64,000 nucleotides of DNA from Stutzerimonas stutzeri KOS6. Its GTDB lineage: Bacteria > Pseudomonadota > Gammaproteobacteria > Pseudomonadales > Pseudomonadaceae. Both the position numbers and the translations under genes were made by a program. Location of the stretch: contig NZ_KK020676.1 of NCBI RefSeq assembly GCF_000307775.2, forward strand, positions 1,462,576 to 1,526,575, written 5' to 3'. Below the pieces are notes generated by a model. It made no database searches. It had not been told where the DNA came from and was given only the letters and a program-made list of their open reading frames with translations. Below, piece after piece: positions 57,267 to 64,000 of the stretch (positions are counted from its first letter, which is position 1; each line of letters begins with the position of its first letter).

Positions 57267-57521
57267 CCGCGGACTCCGACTGAAAACCTGACCGACTGTG
57301 CAAGATTCGGGTCAGGTTCGCGGCTTCCTGTCAGGGCTGCACCAACGCGGCATTTCCCGCCCTGGCAACGTCATTGCGTGCTCAGCCGTGGGGCGTGGCG
57401 GCTCGCCCGTGCTCCCTGGCGGCGCATTGGTGAGGGTTGGCTGGGGCCTGCGAAGCCCAACGAACGGATCGTTATACGGCGTGTGCATGTCGGGTGTCGG
57501 CGCTGCGCGCCTCAACCCAAC
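57267..57521. other. Intergenic region with imperfect palindromes
   Basis: The 255-bp gap between the DUF971 gene and the chemoreceptor has no supported gene. GGTTGGCTGGGGCCTGCGAA, ending at 57453, continues into GCCCAAC, and the palindromic GGTGTCGGCGCTGCGCGCCT begins at 57491 and runs into CAACCCAACCTAC up to 57525. These form imperfect hairpins in the style of the GTAGGGTGGAT repeat at 806-886. Confidence 0.4.
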
Positions 57522-57896
57522 CTACAGCATCAGTCGTACCGCTGAGATGTCCGGGTCGCGGGATTTGCCGGCGTCCGCCAGCGCCTGCAGATATTCGCTC
57601 CACAACGCCTGCTGGTTGCGCGCCAGGCGTTCCAGGTATTCCCAGGTGAACAGTCCACTGTCGTGGCCGTCGCTGAAGGTCAGCTTCAGCGCGTACTGGC
57701 CGGCGGGCTCGATCTGCTCCAGGCCGACGTTCAGCTTGCCGGTCTGCAGCACCGGATTGCCATGGCCCTGTACTTCCGCCGAGGGCGAATGCACGCGCAG
57801 GAATTCGGCGCTGAGCACATAGCGCTCGTCGGCAGCGTATTCCAGTTCAAGGGTCTTGGATGCCTTGTGCAGCTTGATTGCGGTGGGGATGCGCAT
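57522..57896 (-). CDS. DUF971 (gamma-butyrobetaine hydroxylase N-terminal-like) protein
   Basis: A 124-residue DUF971 protein: IKLHKASKTLELEYAADE at the start, LSAEFLRVHSPSAEVQGHG in the centre and GLFTWEYLERLARNQ near the end. The family forms the N-terminal zinc-binding-like domain of carnitine synthesis enzymes but free-standing members have no known activity. Its position after hslU is conserved in Pseudomonas. Confidence 0.88.
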   Translation of the reverse strand: MRIPTAIKLHKASKTLELEYAADERYVLSAEFLRVHSPSAEVQGHGNPVLQTGKLNVGLEQIEPAGQYALKLTFSDGHDSGLFTWEYLERLARNQQALWSEYLQALADAGKSRDPDISAVRLML

Positions 57897-57944
57897 GGAT
57901 CAGCTCCAGGCCCCAAACCGCAAGCGACAAGTCGAAGCAGAGCC

Positions 57945-57982
57945 TGCTTGCGGCTTGCAGCTTGCGGCTGGTGGCTGCTTTT
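57945..57982 (-). repeat. Intergenic AAGC-rich repeat, copy 3, at the hslU stop
   Basis: On the minus strand AAAAGCAGCCACCAGCCGCA and the following bases start at the hslU stop codon. It is similar to 54737-54772. The alternation of CAAGC and GCTTG in the flank 57920-57970 allows hairpins, so it may serve as the hslU terminator. Confidence 0.5.
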
Positions 57983-59324
57983 AAAGGATATAGCGCGACA
58001 GGTCTTCGTCCTGCGCCAGCTCGCCGAGGTGCTCGTTGACATAGGCGGCATCGATGCGGATCGCCTCGCCATCCTGCTTGGCGGCGATGTCGCCGGCGCT
58101 GAAGGAAACCTCTTCCAGCAGTCTTTCGAGCAGCGTATGCAGGCGGCGTGCGCCGATGTTCTCGGTCTTCTCGTTGACCTGCCAGGCAATCTCGGCAATG
58201 CGCTTGATGCCGTCGTCGAGGAATTCGATGTGCAGCCCCTCGGTCTTCAGTAACTCGCGATACTGCTCGGTGAGCGCCGCATGCGGTTCGGTGAGGATGC
58301 GCTCGAAGTCTTCCGGCGACAGCGCCTTGAGTTCGACGCGGATCGGCAGGCGGCCCTGCAGTTCAGGCACCAGGTCGCTGGGCTTGGACAGGTGGAAGGC
58401 GCCGGAGGCGATGAACAGGATGTGGTCGGTCTTGACCATGCCGAGCTTGGTGTTGACCGTGCTGCCCTCGATCAGCGGCAGCAGGTCGCGCTGTACGCCT
58501 TCGCGGGAGACGTCGGCGCCGCTGGTGTTGCCACGCTTGGCGACCTTGTCGATCTCGTCGATGAAGACGATGCCGTTCTGCTCCACGGCCTCCAGGGCGC
58601 GCGCCTTGAGATCTTCTTCGTTGACCAGACGCGCGGCTTCTTCGTCGCGGATCAGCTTGAAGGCTTCCTTGATCTTCAGCTTGCGGCTCTTCTTCTTGCC
58701 CTTGCCCATGTTGGCGAAGAGGTTCTGCAACTGGTTGGTCATCTCCTCCATGCCGGGCGGGGCCATGATCTCCACCCCGGCCGGGCTATCGGCCACCTCG
58801 ATGTCGATCTCCTTGTCGTCCAGCTGGCCTTCGCGCAGGCGCTTGCGGAACAGTTGGCGGGTGTTGGAATCGCTGCTATGCACCGGCTCTTCGCTGAAAC
58901 CCACCGGACGTGCCGGCGGCAGCAGGGCATCGAGGATCCGCTCTTCGGCGGCGTCCTCGGCACGGTGGCGCATCTTGTGCACTTCCTGTTCGCGCAGCAT
59001 CTTCAATGCCGCGTCGGCCAGATCGCGAATGATCGATTCGACGTCGCGGCCGACATAACCGACTTCGGTGAACTTGGTCGCCTCGACCTTGAGGAACGGC
59101 GCATTGGCCAGCTTGGCCAGGCGGCGCGCGATCTCGGTCTTGCCGACACCGGTCGGGCCGATCATCAGGATGTTCTTCGGGGTGACTTCCTGGCGCAGCT
59201 CGGCCGGCAACTGCATGCGCCGCCAGCGGTTGCGCAGGGCGATGGCGACGGCACGCTTGGCGTCGTCCTGGCCGATGATGTGGCGGTTGAGTTCGTGGAC
59301 GATCTCGCGGGGCGTCATGGACAT
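57981..59324 (-). CDS. hslU: ATP-dependent protease ATPase subunit HslU
   Basis: A 447-residue AAA+ unfoldase. The start at 59324 ([13 protein letters not shown]) is the usual family start. Walker A GPTGVGKT is at 56-63 (Lys62), Walker B is [11 protein letters not shown], the pore loop is in GYVGRD, and the C-terminus DEDLSRYIL docks in HslV. It unfolds substrates for HslV. Confidence 0.97.
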   Translation of the reverse strand: MSMTPREIVHELNRHIIGQDDAKRAVAIALRNRWRRMQLPAELRQEVTPKNILMIGPTGVGKTEIARRLAKLANAPFLKVEATKFTEVGYVGRDVESIIRDLADAALKMLREQEVHKMRHRAEDAAEERILDALLPPARPVGFSEEPVHSSDSNTRQLFRKRLREGQLDDKEIDIEVADSPAGVEIMAPPGMEEMTNQLQNLFANMGKGKKKSRKLKIKEAFKLIRDEEAARLVNEEDLKARALEAVEQNGIVFIDEIDKVAKRGNTSGADVSREGVQRDLLPLIEGSTVNTKLGMVKTDHILFIASGAFHLSKPSDLVPELQGRLPIRVELKALSPEDFERILTEPHAALTEQYRELLKTEGLHIEFLDDGIKRIAEIAWQVNEKTENIGARRLHTLLERLLEEVSFSAGDIAAKQDGEAIRIDAAYVNEHLGELAQDEDLSRYIL

Positions 59325-59369
59325 TTTTTCAATACTCCGAGAGCTGAGCAGGGAACGAACAGGCAGCTT

Positions 59370-59506
59370 GAAAAACGTAGGCGAGGCGGGCAAGACAAGG
59401 CAAACACAGGCGAGGACGCGGGGCTTAGTGGCCTAAATGAGCAGGCCGACTGGGCTCGCAATCGAGCCTGTGTTTAACGCAGTATTGCCAACGCAGCTAG
59501 TTTTTC
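59370..59506. repeat. 137-bp palindromic element related to the 10.8-kb element
   Basis: Paired arms AAACACAGGC (59402-59411) and GCCTGTGTTT (59466-59475) enclose TAAATGAGCA (59434-59443). The ends GAAAAAC (59370-59376) and GTTTTTC (59500-59506) form a short terminal inverted repeat. Read on the minus strand, the order CTGCG, CGTTAAA, GG-TCG, TGCTCATTTA, CCGC-TCCTC, TTGCCT matches the element at 10767-10907. It fills most of the hslU-hslV gap, which is otherwise empty. Confidence 0.7.
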
Positions 59507-59515
59507 ATCGGCCGG

Positions 59516-60052
59516 TCAGATCGCGCTGTCCAGCTCCTCTATGGTCAGGTTCTGATTGGTGAACACGCAGATGCTGCCGGCGATGTTCAGGGCCGTCTCG
59601 GCAATTTCCTGGGCCGACATGTCGTCGCCGGCCTTGAGCAGCAGCGCCTTGGCTGCGGCCTGGGCGAAACCGCCGCCGGAGCCCATGGCGATCAGGTCGT
59701 CTTCGGGCTGCACCACGTCGCCGTTACCGGTGATGATCAGCGAGGCGTCCTTGTTGGCCACCGCCAGCATGGCTTCCAGGCGGCTCAGCGAGCGATCGGT
59801 ACGCCAGTCCTTGGCCAGCTCGACGGCGGCACGAACCAGATGCCCCTGGTGCTTCTCCAGTTGCCCCTCGAAGCGTTCGAAGAGGGTGAAGGCGTCCGCC
59901 GTGGCGCCGGCGAAACCGGCCAGCACCTGGCCGTGATACAGCCGGCGGACCTTCTTGGCGTTGCCTTTCATGACGGTGTTGCCGAGGGAAACCTGGCCGT
60001 CGCCGCCCATGACGACTTTGCCGTTGCGGCGCACTGAAACAATGGTGGTCAA
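59516..60052 (-). CDS. hslV: ATP-dependent protease proteolytic subunit HslV
   Basis: A 178-residue threonine peptidase. After removal of Met1 the chain starts Thr-Thr-Ile ([20 protein letters not shown]), with the N-terminal Thr as nucleophile. [17 protein letters not shown] is a family signature. It forms the double ring capped by HslU. It is first of the hslV-hslU pair. Confidence 0.97.
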   Translation of the reverse strand: MTTIVSVRRNGKVVMGGDGQVSLGNTVMKGNAKKVRRLYHGQVLAGFAGATADAFTLFERFEGQLEKHQGHLVRAAVELAKDWRTDRSLSRLEAMLAVANKDASLIITGNGDVVQPEDDLIAMGSGGGFAQAAAKALLLKAGDDMSAQEIAETALNIAGSICVFTNQNLTIEELDSAI

Positions 60053-60126
60053 GGGAATTTCTCCACACTGCGGGGCGATGTCTGCCCGATTGCGGTTGAT
60101 ATGGGGGATTGCCGGCAGCTTTTCAA

Positions 60127-60157
60127 CGGCGGCCGGCGAGGTTCATCGGCCGCCGTC
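60127..60157 (-). terminator. Hairpin after the YdeP-type oxidoreductase gene
   Basis: ACGGCGGCCG (60127-60136) is a perfect inverted match of CGGCCGCCGT (60148-60157), located after the oxidoreductase stop on the minus strand. No clear T-run follows. Confidence 0.45.
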
Positions 60158-60194
60158 GTACGCTGCTGGCGCCTCGTACTGCGCATTCGGCTGC

Positions 60195-62567
60195 TCAGGC
60201 AGGCCCGGGTTGTTCGCTACGCTGCGGGCGACTGGGCTGGCGCGGCACGTCGCCGGCAACCGCCGCGGCGATCAGCTTGCGCAGGCGCACCGGAATCGAC
60301 TTGGCCGCCGGCACCTTGCTGCGTTCGGCGTGGTGCCAGACCGGCAGCAACGCGTTGCATTCGGGGTAATAGCCGGCGCAGCAGCCCTCGGGAATGTTAT
60401 AGGGCGTCACCCGCAGCGGGCTGACCGCACGGTGCACTCCATCGTCGACCACGGTGATCGCCTCGATGCGGTCGCCTTCGGCCAGGCCGAGGCGGACGAT
60501 GTCGTTGCGGTTCATCAGGATCACCGCGCGGGTGCCATGGATACCGCGGAAGCGGTCGTCGTAGCCGTAGACGGTGGTGTTGAACTGGTCATTGCTGCGC
60601 AGCGTCATCATTTGCAGCACGTCGTGCTGCTCGTGGCCATCTTCTTCGGTATCCGGGTCGGCGACCAGTGACGGCGGGTTGATGAAGTTGGCCTTGCCGG
60701 ACTCGGTGTCCCAGCGTCGCTCGCTGGCGCCGAGCGGACGATGGAAGCCGCCGGGCTCCATCATGCGCACGTTGAAGTCGTGGAAGATGTCCGGGTAACT
60801 CTCGGCGATGGCTTCGCGTATCAGGCTGTAGTCCGCAACCCAGGCGTCCCAGTCCAGTATCGGGTTGGGCGCCAGCGTGGCCTTGGCCAGTCGCGCGATG
60901 ATTGCGGGTTCCGACAACAGCATTGCATCGGCCGGCTCGGCAGCGCCGCGCCAGGCGCGGATGCAGCCGGTGCTGTCCTCGGTGGTGTGACGCTGCTCGC
61001 CGGTGGCCTGGCGGTCGATCTCGGTGCGCCCGAGACAGGGCAGGATGTAGGACACCTCGCCGGTGATCAGGTGGTTGCGATTGAGCTTGGTCGACACCTG
61101 GACCGACAGCCTCAGCCTGCGCCAGGCCGGCTCCATCTGCAGGGTGTCGGGAATGGCGCGGACGAAGTTGCCGCCCAGGCCGATGAAGCCGCGGATGCTG
61201 CCATCGAGAATGCCTTCGCAGGCTTCCACGGTGTTCACGCCGTCATCGCTCGGTGGCTCGAAGCCGAACTGTCGGCGCAGGTTGTCCGCCGGGACCTTCG
61301 CCGCCTTTTCGGTGATGCCGACGGTGCGCTGGCCCTGCACGTTGGAGTGACCGCGCACCGGCAGGATGCCTGCGCCTTCCTTGCCGATGTTGCCGCGCAA
61401 CAGCAGCAGGTTGACCAGCATCTGTATGGTCTGCACGCCGTAGCGGTGCTGGGTGAGGCCCATGCCATAAGGTGCTATCACTCGTTCGCAGCGCGCATAC
61501 ACCGTCGCTGCCGCTTCCATCGCCGAGCGGCTGAGCCCCGAGCGGCGCTCCAGTCGCGCCCAGCTGTAGCTGCGAATGCGCTGCTCGAAATCCTCGAAGC
61601 CATGGGTGTGCTGCTCGATGAAGGCGATTTCGAGCACGCGCTTGCGACCCTCGGCGACGGCCTGATCGTCCATGTCGAACAGCGCCTTGCACATGCCTGC
61701 TATGGCAGCCATGTCACCGCCGATGACGAGCTGATGATACTGGGTGCTGATCACCGTGCTGTCCGGGGTGAGCATTTCGCGCGGCGATTGCGGGTTGACG
61801 AAGCGCTCCAGCCCGCGCTCGCGCAACGGGTTGAAGGTGACGATCTGCGCGCCGCGCTCACGGGCTTCCTGCAGTTGATGCAGCATTCGCGGGCTGGAGG
61901 TACCGGTGTTGTGGCCGAAGAAGAACAGCCCGTCGGTGTGCCTGAAGTCGTTCAGGGTGACGGTGGCGACGGGCACGCCGATGCTCTCCGGCAGCGCCAC
62001 CGACGTGCTCTCGTGGCACATGTTGGAACTGTCCGGCAGGTTGTTGGTGCCGTACATCCGCGCCAGCAGGCCATACATGTATGCCGTCTCCAGTGCCGCG
62101 CGGCCGGACATGTAGAACACCACCTGGTCGGGATCGGCCATGGCCCTGAGTTCGGCACCGATCTCGGCGAAAGCTTCGTCCCAGCTGACCGGCTGGTAGC
62201 GGTCGCTGATCGCGTCATAGCGCAGCGGCTGGGTCAGCCGGCCCTGCTGCTCCAGGTCGAAGTCGCTCCAGTTGAGCAGTTCGCTGACGCTGTGCCTGGC
62301 GAAGAACTCGGGGCCGCAGCGCAGCGAAGTGTTTTCCCAGGCGGTGGCCTTGGCGCCGTTCTCGCAGAACGACAGCGGCTTCGCCGGGTGCGGCTTGGCC
62401 CAGGCGCAACTGACGCAGGCGAAGCCGTCGATGGGCTTGTTCTGCTTGAGCAGCAGTCCGATGCCGGCCGGCGAGACGCGTTCACGCAGCAGGATATTGG
62501 CGACGGAGTAGGCCGACCCCCAGCCGCCGGCGGGTGCGCGGTAGGGCCTGAACTTGATCTGGGACAC
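60195..62567 (-). CDS. YdeP/FdhF-like molybdopterin oxidoreductase
   Basis: A 790-residue molybdopterin oxidoreductase of the YdeP family. An N-terminal CVSCAW (Cys51, Cys54) and a later SFCENG (Cys68) suggest an iron-sulfur cluster with fewer ligands than in formate dehydrogenase. NMCHESTSVALPES has the likely molybdenum-ligand cysteine. GGDMAAIAGMCKAL, LLLRGNIGKEGAGILPVRGHSNVQG-type text and a C-terminal Molydop_binding domain (LGLAEGDRIEAI) follow. In E. coli YdeP is linked to acid resistance; substrate is unknown. It may depend on FdhD (19300-20160). Confidence 0.88.
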   Translation of the reverse strand: MSQIKFRPYRAPAGGWGSAYSVANILLRERVSPAGIGLLLKQNKPIDGFACVSCAWAKPHPAKPLSFCENGAKATAWENTSLRCGPEFFARHSVSELLNWSDFDLEQQGRLTQPLRYDAISDRYQPVSWDEAFAEIGAELRAMADPDQVVFYMSGRAALETAYMYGLLARMYGTNNLPDSSNMCHESTSVALPESIGVPVATVTLNDFRHTDGLFFFGHNTGTSSPRMLHQLQEARERGAQIVTFNPLRERGLERFVNPQSPREMLTPDSTVISTQYHQLVIGGDMAAIAGMCKALFDMDDQAVAEGRKRVLEIAFIEQHTHGFEDFEQRIRSYSWARLERRSGLSRSAMEAAATVYARCERVIAPYGMGLTQHRYGVQTIQMLVNLLLLRGNIGKEGAGILPVRGHSNVQGQRTVGITEKAAKVPADNLRRQFGFEPPSDDGVNTVEACEGILDGSIRGFIGLGGNFVRAIPDTLQMEPAWRRLRLSVQVSTKLNRNHLITGEVSYILPCLGRTEIDRQATGEQRHTTEDSTGCIRAWRGAAEPADAMLLSEPAIIARLAKATLAPNPILDWDAWVADYSLIREAIAESYPDIFHDFNVRMMEPGGFHRPLGASERRWDTESGKANFINPPSLVADPDTEEDGHEQHDVLQMMTLRSNDQFNTTVYGYDDRFRGIHGTRAVILMNRNDIVRLGLAEGDRIEAITVVDDGVHRAVSPLRVTPYNIPEGCCAGYYPECNALLPVWHHAERSKVPAAKSIPVRLRKLIAAAVAGDVPRQPSRPQRSEQPGPA

Positions 62568-62657
62568 GTCGTTTCTCCTTCTGCCAGGGGAGCTTGTCTG
62601 TGTACGACGGGACCCGAGCCGGATCGTTCAGGGTGCTTTGTCACAAGGTTGTGCGGC

Positions 62658-63140
62658 TCACTCCATGGCGAAGCCGTGCTGGCGCCAGGCCTCGTACACC
62701 GCGACGGCCACGGTGTTGGACAGGTTCAGGCTACGACTGTCGGGGCGCATCGGCAGACGCAGGCGCTGCTCGTTTGGTAGTGCATCGCGGATCTCCGGCG
62801 GCAGGCCGCGGCTTTCCGGACCGAACAGCAGCGCATCGCCGCGGCGATAACGCACCTCGTGAAACGGCTGCGAGCCCTTGGTGGTGAAGGCGAACAGCCG
62901 TGGGCCATCGGGATTCGTCTGGTCGATGCCGATCCGCTGCAGGCAGGCCGGCAGATCGGCGTGGCGCTCCAGCGTGGCGTATTCGTGGTAGTCCAGCCCG
63001 GCGCGGCGCAGGCGTTTGTCGTCCAGCTCGTAACCCAGGGGCTCGATCAGGTGCAGGTGGCACCCGGTGTTGGCGCAGAGCCTGATAATGTTGCCGGTAT
63101 TGGGCGGAATTTCCGGTTGGAACAGGATCACGTGAAACAT
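62658..63140 (-). CDS. trmL: tRNA (cytidine/uridine-34-2'-O)-methyltransferase
   Basis: A 160-residue SPOUT methyltransferase of the wobble base of tRNA-Leu. The start at 63140 ([20 protein letters not shown]) is the family start. [11 protein letters not shown] and [20 protein letters not shown] are knot motifs 2 and 3. Confidence 0.95.
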   Translation of the reverse strand: MFHVILFQPEIPPNTGNIIRLCANTGCHLHLIEPLGYELDDKRLRRAGLDYHEYATLERHADLPACLQRIGIDQTNPDGPRLFAFTTKGSQPFHEVRYRRGDALLFGPESRGLPPEIRDALPNEQRLRLPMRPDSRSLNLSNTVAVAVYEAWRQHGFAME

Positions 63141-63189
63141 GCGCAGCACCGAGGTTGAAGACCGGCGGCATTCTACCGAGAAGGACCCG

Positions 63190-63573
63190 ATGCGGCGCAT
63201 ACGCAGGACCTTTTTCGGTTCGCTGGTGCTGATCGGGCTGCTGGTCGGCCTGATGATCGGCCGGCTCACCGCACCCGGGCCGGTGCAGCTGGAAACCATC
63301 AAGGTACTGCCGCAGGGTTTGGCGCTGCGCTTCGATCGCGAACCAGAAGTATACGGTGAGCATCTCGAGGGCGCCGTCGCGCTACTGTTCCAGGCGCAAG
63401 GCGAGGCGCAGTCCGGTCAGTTGCAGATCGATGGGGTGCGCGTGGCCTGGCGGCTGCAGGACACCGAAAAAGGCCTGCTGCTGCATCTGGTCGCCGCCCG
63501 CCCATTGCGGGGCGAATGGGCCGGGCGGGCCGAAGCCGGCGGCTGGCGGTTTCAGGTGCGAGTCGCGCCGTAG
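63190..63573 (+). CDS. Small membrane-anchored protein of unknown function
   Basis: A 127-residue protein; GAGAAGGA precedes the start at 63190. A basic N-terminus ([10 protein letters not shown]) and one hydrophobic segment ([16 protein letters not shown]) anchor it in the inner membrane, followed by a periplasmic beta-rich domain. No family is recognised. It is divergent from trmL and convergent with ntrC. Confidence 0.75.
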   Translation: MRRIRRTFFGSLVLIGLLVGLMIGRLTAPGPVQLETIKVLPQGLALRFDREPEVYGEHLEGAVALLFQAQGEAQSGQLQIDGVRVAWRLQDTEKGLLLHLVAARPLRGEWAGRAEAGGWRFQVRVAP

Positions 63574-63598
63574 CGTGGATGGCCGAAGCCATCCACGC
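63573..63598. terminator. Perfect 11-bp stem with CGAA loop
   Basis: GCGTGGATGGC (63573-63583), CGAA, GCCATCCACGC (63588-63598), beginning on the stop codon of the small membrane protein gene. It has no T-run. The GTGGAT core recalls the palindrome at 806-886, so it may be a repeat that also works as a terminator. Confidence 0.55.
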
Positions 63599-63742
63599 GG
63601 ATACGGTGCCGGATCATCACCAGGCATATCCATGGCCGCTGCGCGTGGAAAATCGCTTTGCGGGTTTTCACCCTGCGATTCAACCAGCCTCCGGCGGCTC
63701 CGCTTGCACAAAGCGTGCAGCGCACCACACGGGAGCATGGAC

Positions 63743-64000
63743 TCAGCTGTCGTCCCCGTCCTCGTCGTCCCCGCCATCGACGCGCATGCCCAGTTCCTTG
63801 ATCTTGCGCGTCAGCGTGTTGCGCCCCCAGCCGAGCAGCAGCGCGGCGTCGCGACGGCGACCGGCGGTGTGCTTGAGCGCGGTTTCGATCATGATGCGCT
63901 CGAATGCCGGCACCGCCTCGTCGAGCAGGTTGCTCTGGCCACGCGCCAGTGCCTGGTCGGCCCAGTTGCGCAGTGCCTGTTCCCAGTTGTGCGCCGGTTG
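63743..64000 (-). CDS. ntrC: Nitrogen regulation response regulator NtrC, C-terminal end (partial)
   Basis: The last 85 residues of a sigma-54 activator. The Fis-type helix-turn-helix is complete: IMIETALKHTAGRRRDAALLL then GWGRNTLTRKIKELGM, followed by an acidic tail ending DEDGDDS. The NtrC family member is clear from this DNA-binding end; the receiver and AAA+ domains are outside the window. Neighbourhood with trmL agrees with Pseudomonas order as I recall it. Confidence 0.88.
   Translation of the reverse strand, partial: QPAHNWEQALRNWADQALARGQSNLLDEAVPAFERIMIETALKHTAGRRRDAALLLGWGRNTLTRKIKELGMRVDGGDDEDGDDS

Overview
The window is high-GC, densely coded DNA from a gamma-proteobacterium of the Pseudomonas type. 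Core blocks kept in Pseudomonas order point to the Pseudomonas/Stutzerimonas (P. stutzeri-like) group: hslVU, ubiE-ubiJ-ubiB-hisI-hisE-tatABC-rsmE, pip-dtd, fbp, yrfG/nudE-cysQ, trmL and ntrC. The assignment rests on gene order recalled from Pseudomonas and on codon/GC style. No database search was run.

Region by region. 1-10.7 kb: the tail of a nitroreductase, a small DUF2790 protein, a RecQ helicase, a soluble FIST-domain chemoreceptor, a membrane chemoreceptor, a Tat-signal aldo/keto reductase with an NTT/MFS-type transporter, an HPF/RaiA-like protein and a histidine phosphatase. 10.7-12.5 kb: a 141-bp palindromic element with terminal inverted repeats, an Rsm-type (RsmX/Y/Z-like) small RNA with GGA loops that I regard as a strong new call, a ClpP-like orphan peptidase and a KGG stress protein. 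12.6-18.6 kb: a LysR regulator divergent from a 3-hydroxyacyl-CoA dehydrogenase / DmdC-type acyl-CoA dehydrogenase / iron alcohol dehydrogenase / thioesterase cluster. 18.6-26.4 kb: a glycine-zipper protein, FdhD, a hybrid histidine kinase, yrfG, nudE-cysQ, a thioesterase and a YkgJ-type cysteine protein. 26.5-33.9 kb: glgP, fbp, a DUF924 protein, two lipoproteins, a frameshifted small gene, pip, dtd and a UPF0158 protein.

34.0-48.5 kb is the most notable region: a second tatA, gspK, a PhoX-type (DUF839) Tat lipoprotein, a Tat lipoprotein of SoxB/5'-nucleotidase fold whose metal-binding motifs look lost, and gspC-D-E-F-G-H-I-J-L-M-N. Two 7-4-7 PHO-box-like sequences sit in its two divergent promoter regions. 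I infer a phosphate-starvation-controlled Tat plus type II secretion module for extracellular phosphatases, set between dtd and the housekeeping rsmE-tat operon.

48.7-60.1 kb: rsmE, tatCBA, hisE, hisI, ubiB, ubiJ, ubiE, a PHA-system family protein, a third chemoreceptor where I would expect the pha operons, a DUF971 protein and hslUV. The hslU-hslV gap holds a second copy of the palindromic element found at 10.8 kb. 60.2-64 kb: a YdeP-type molybdopterin oxidoreductase (a possible FdhD client), trmL, a small membrane-anchored protein and the C-terminal end of ntrC.
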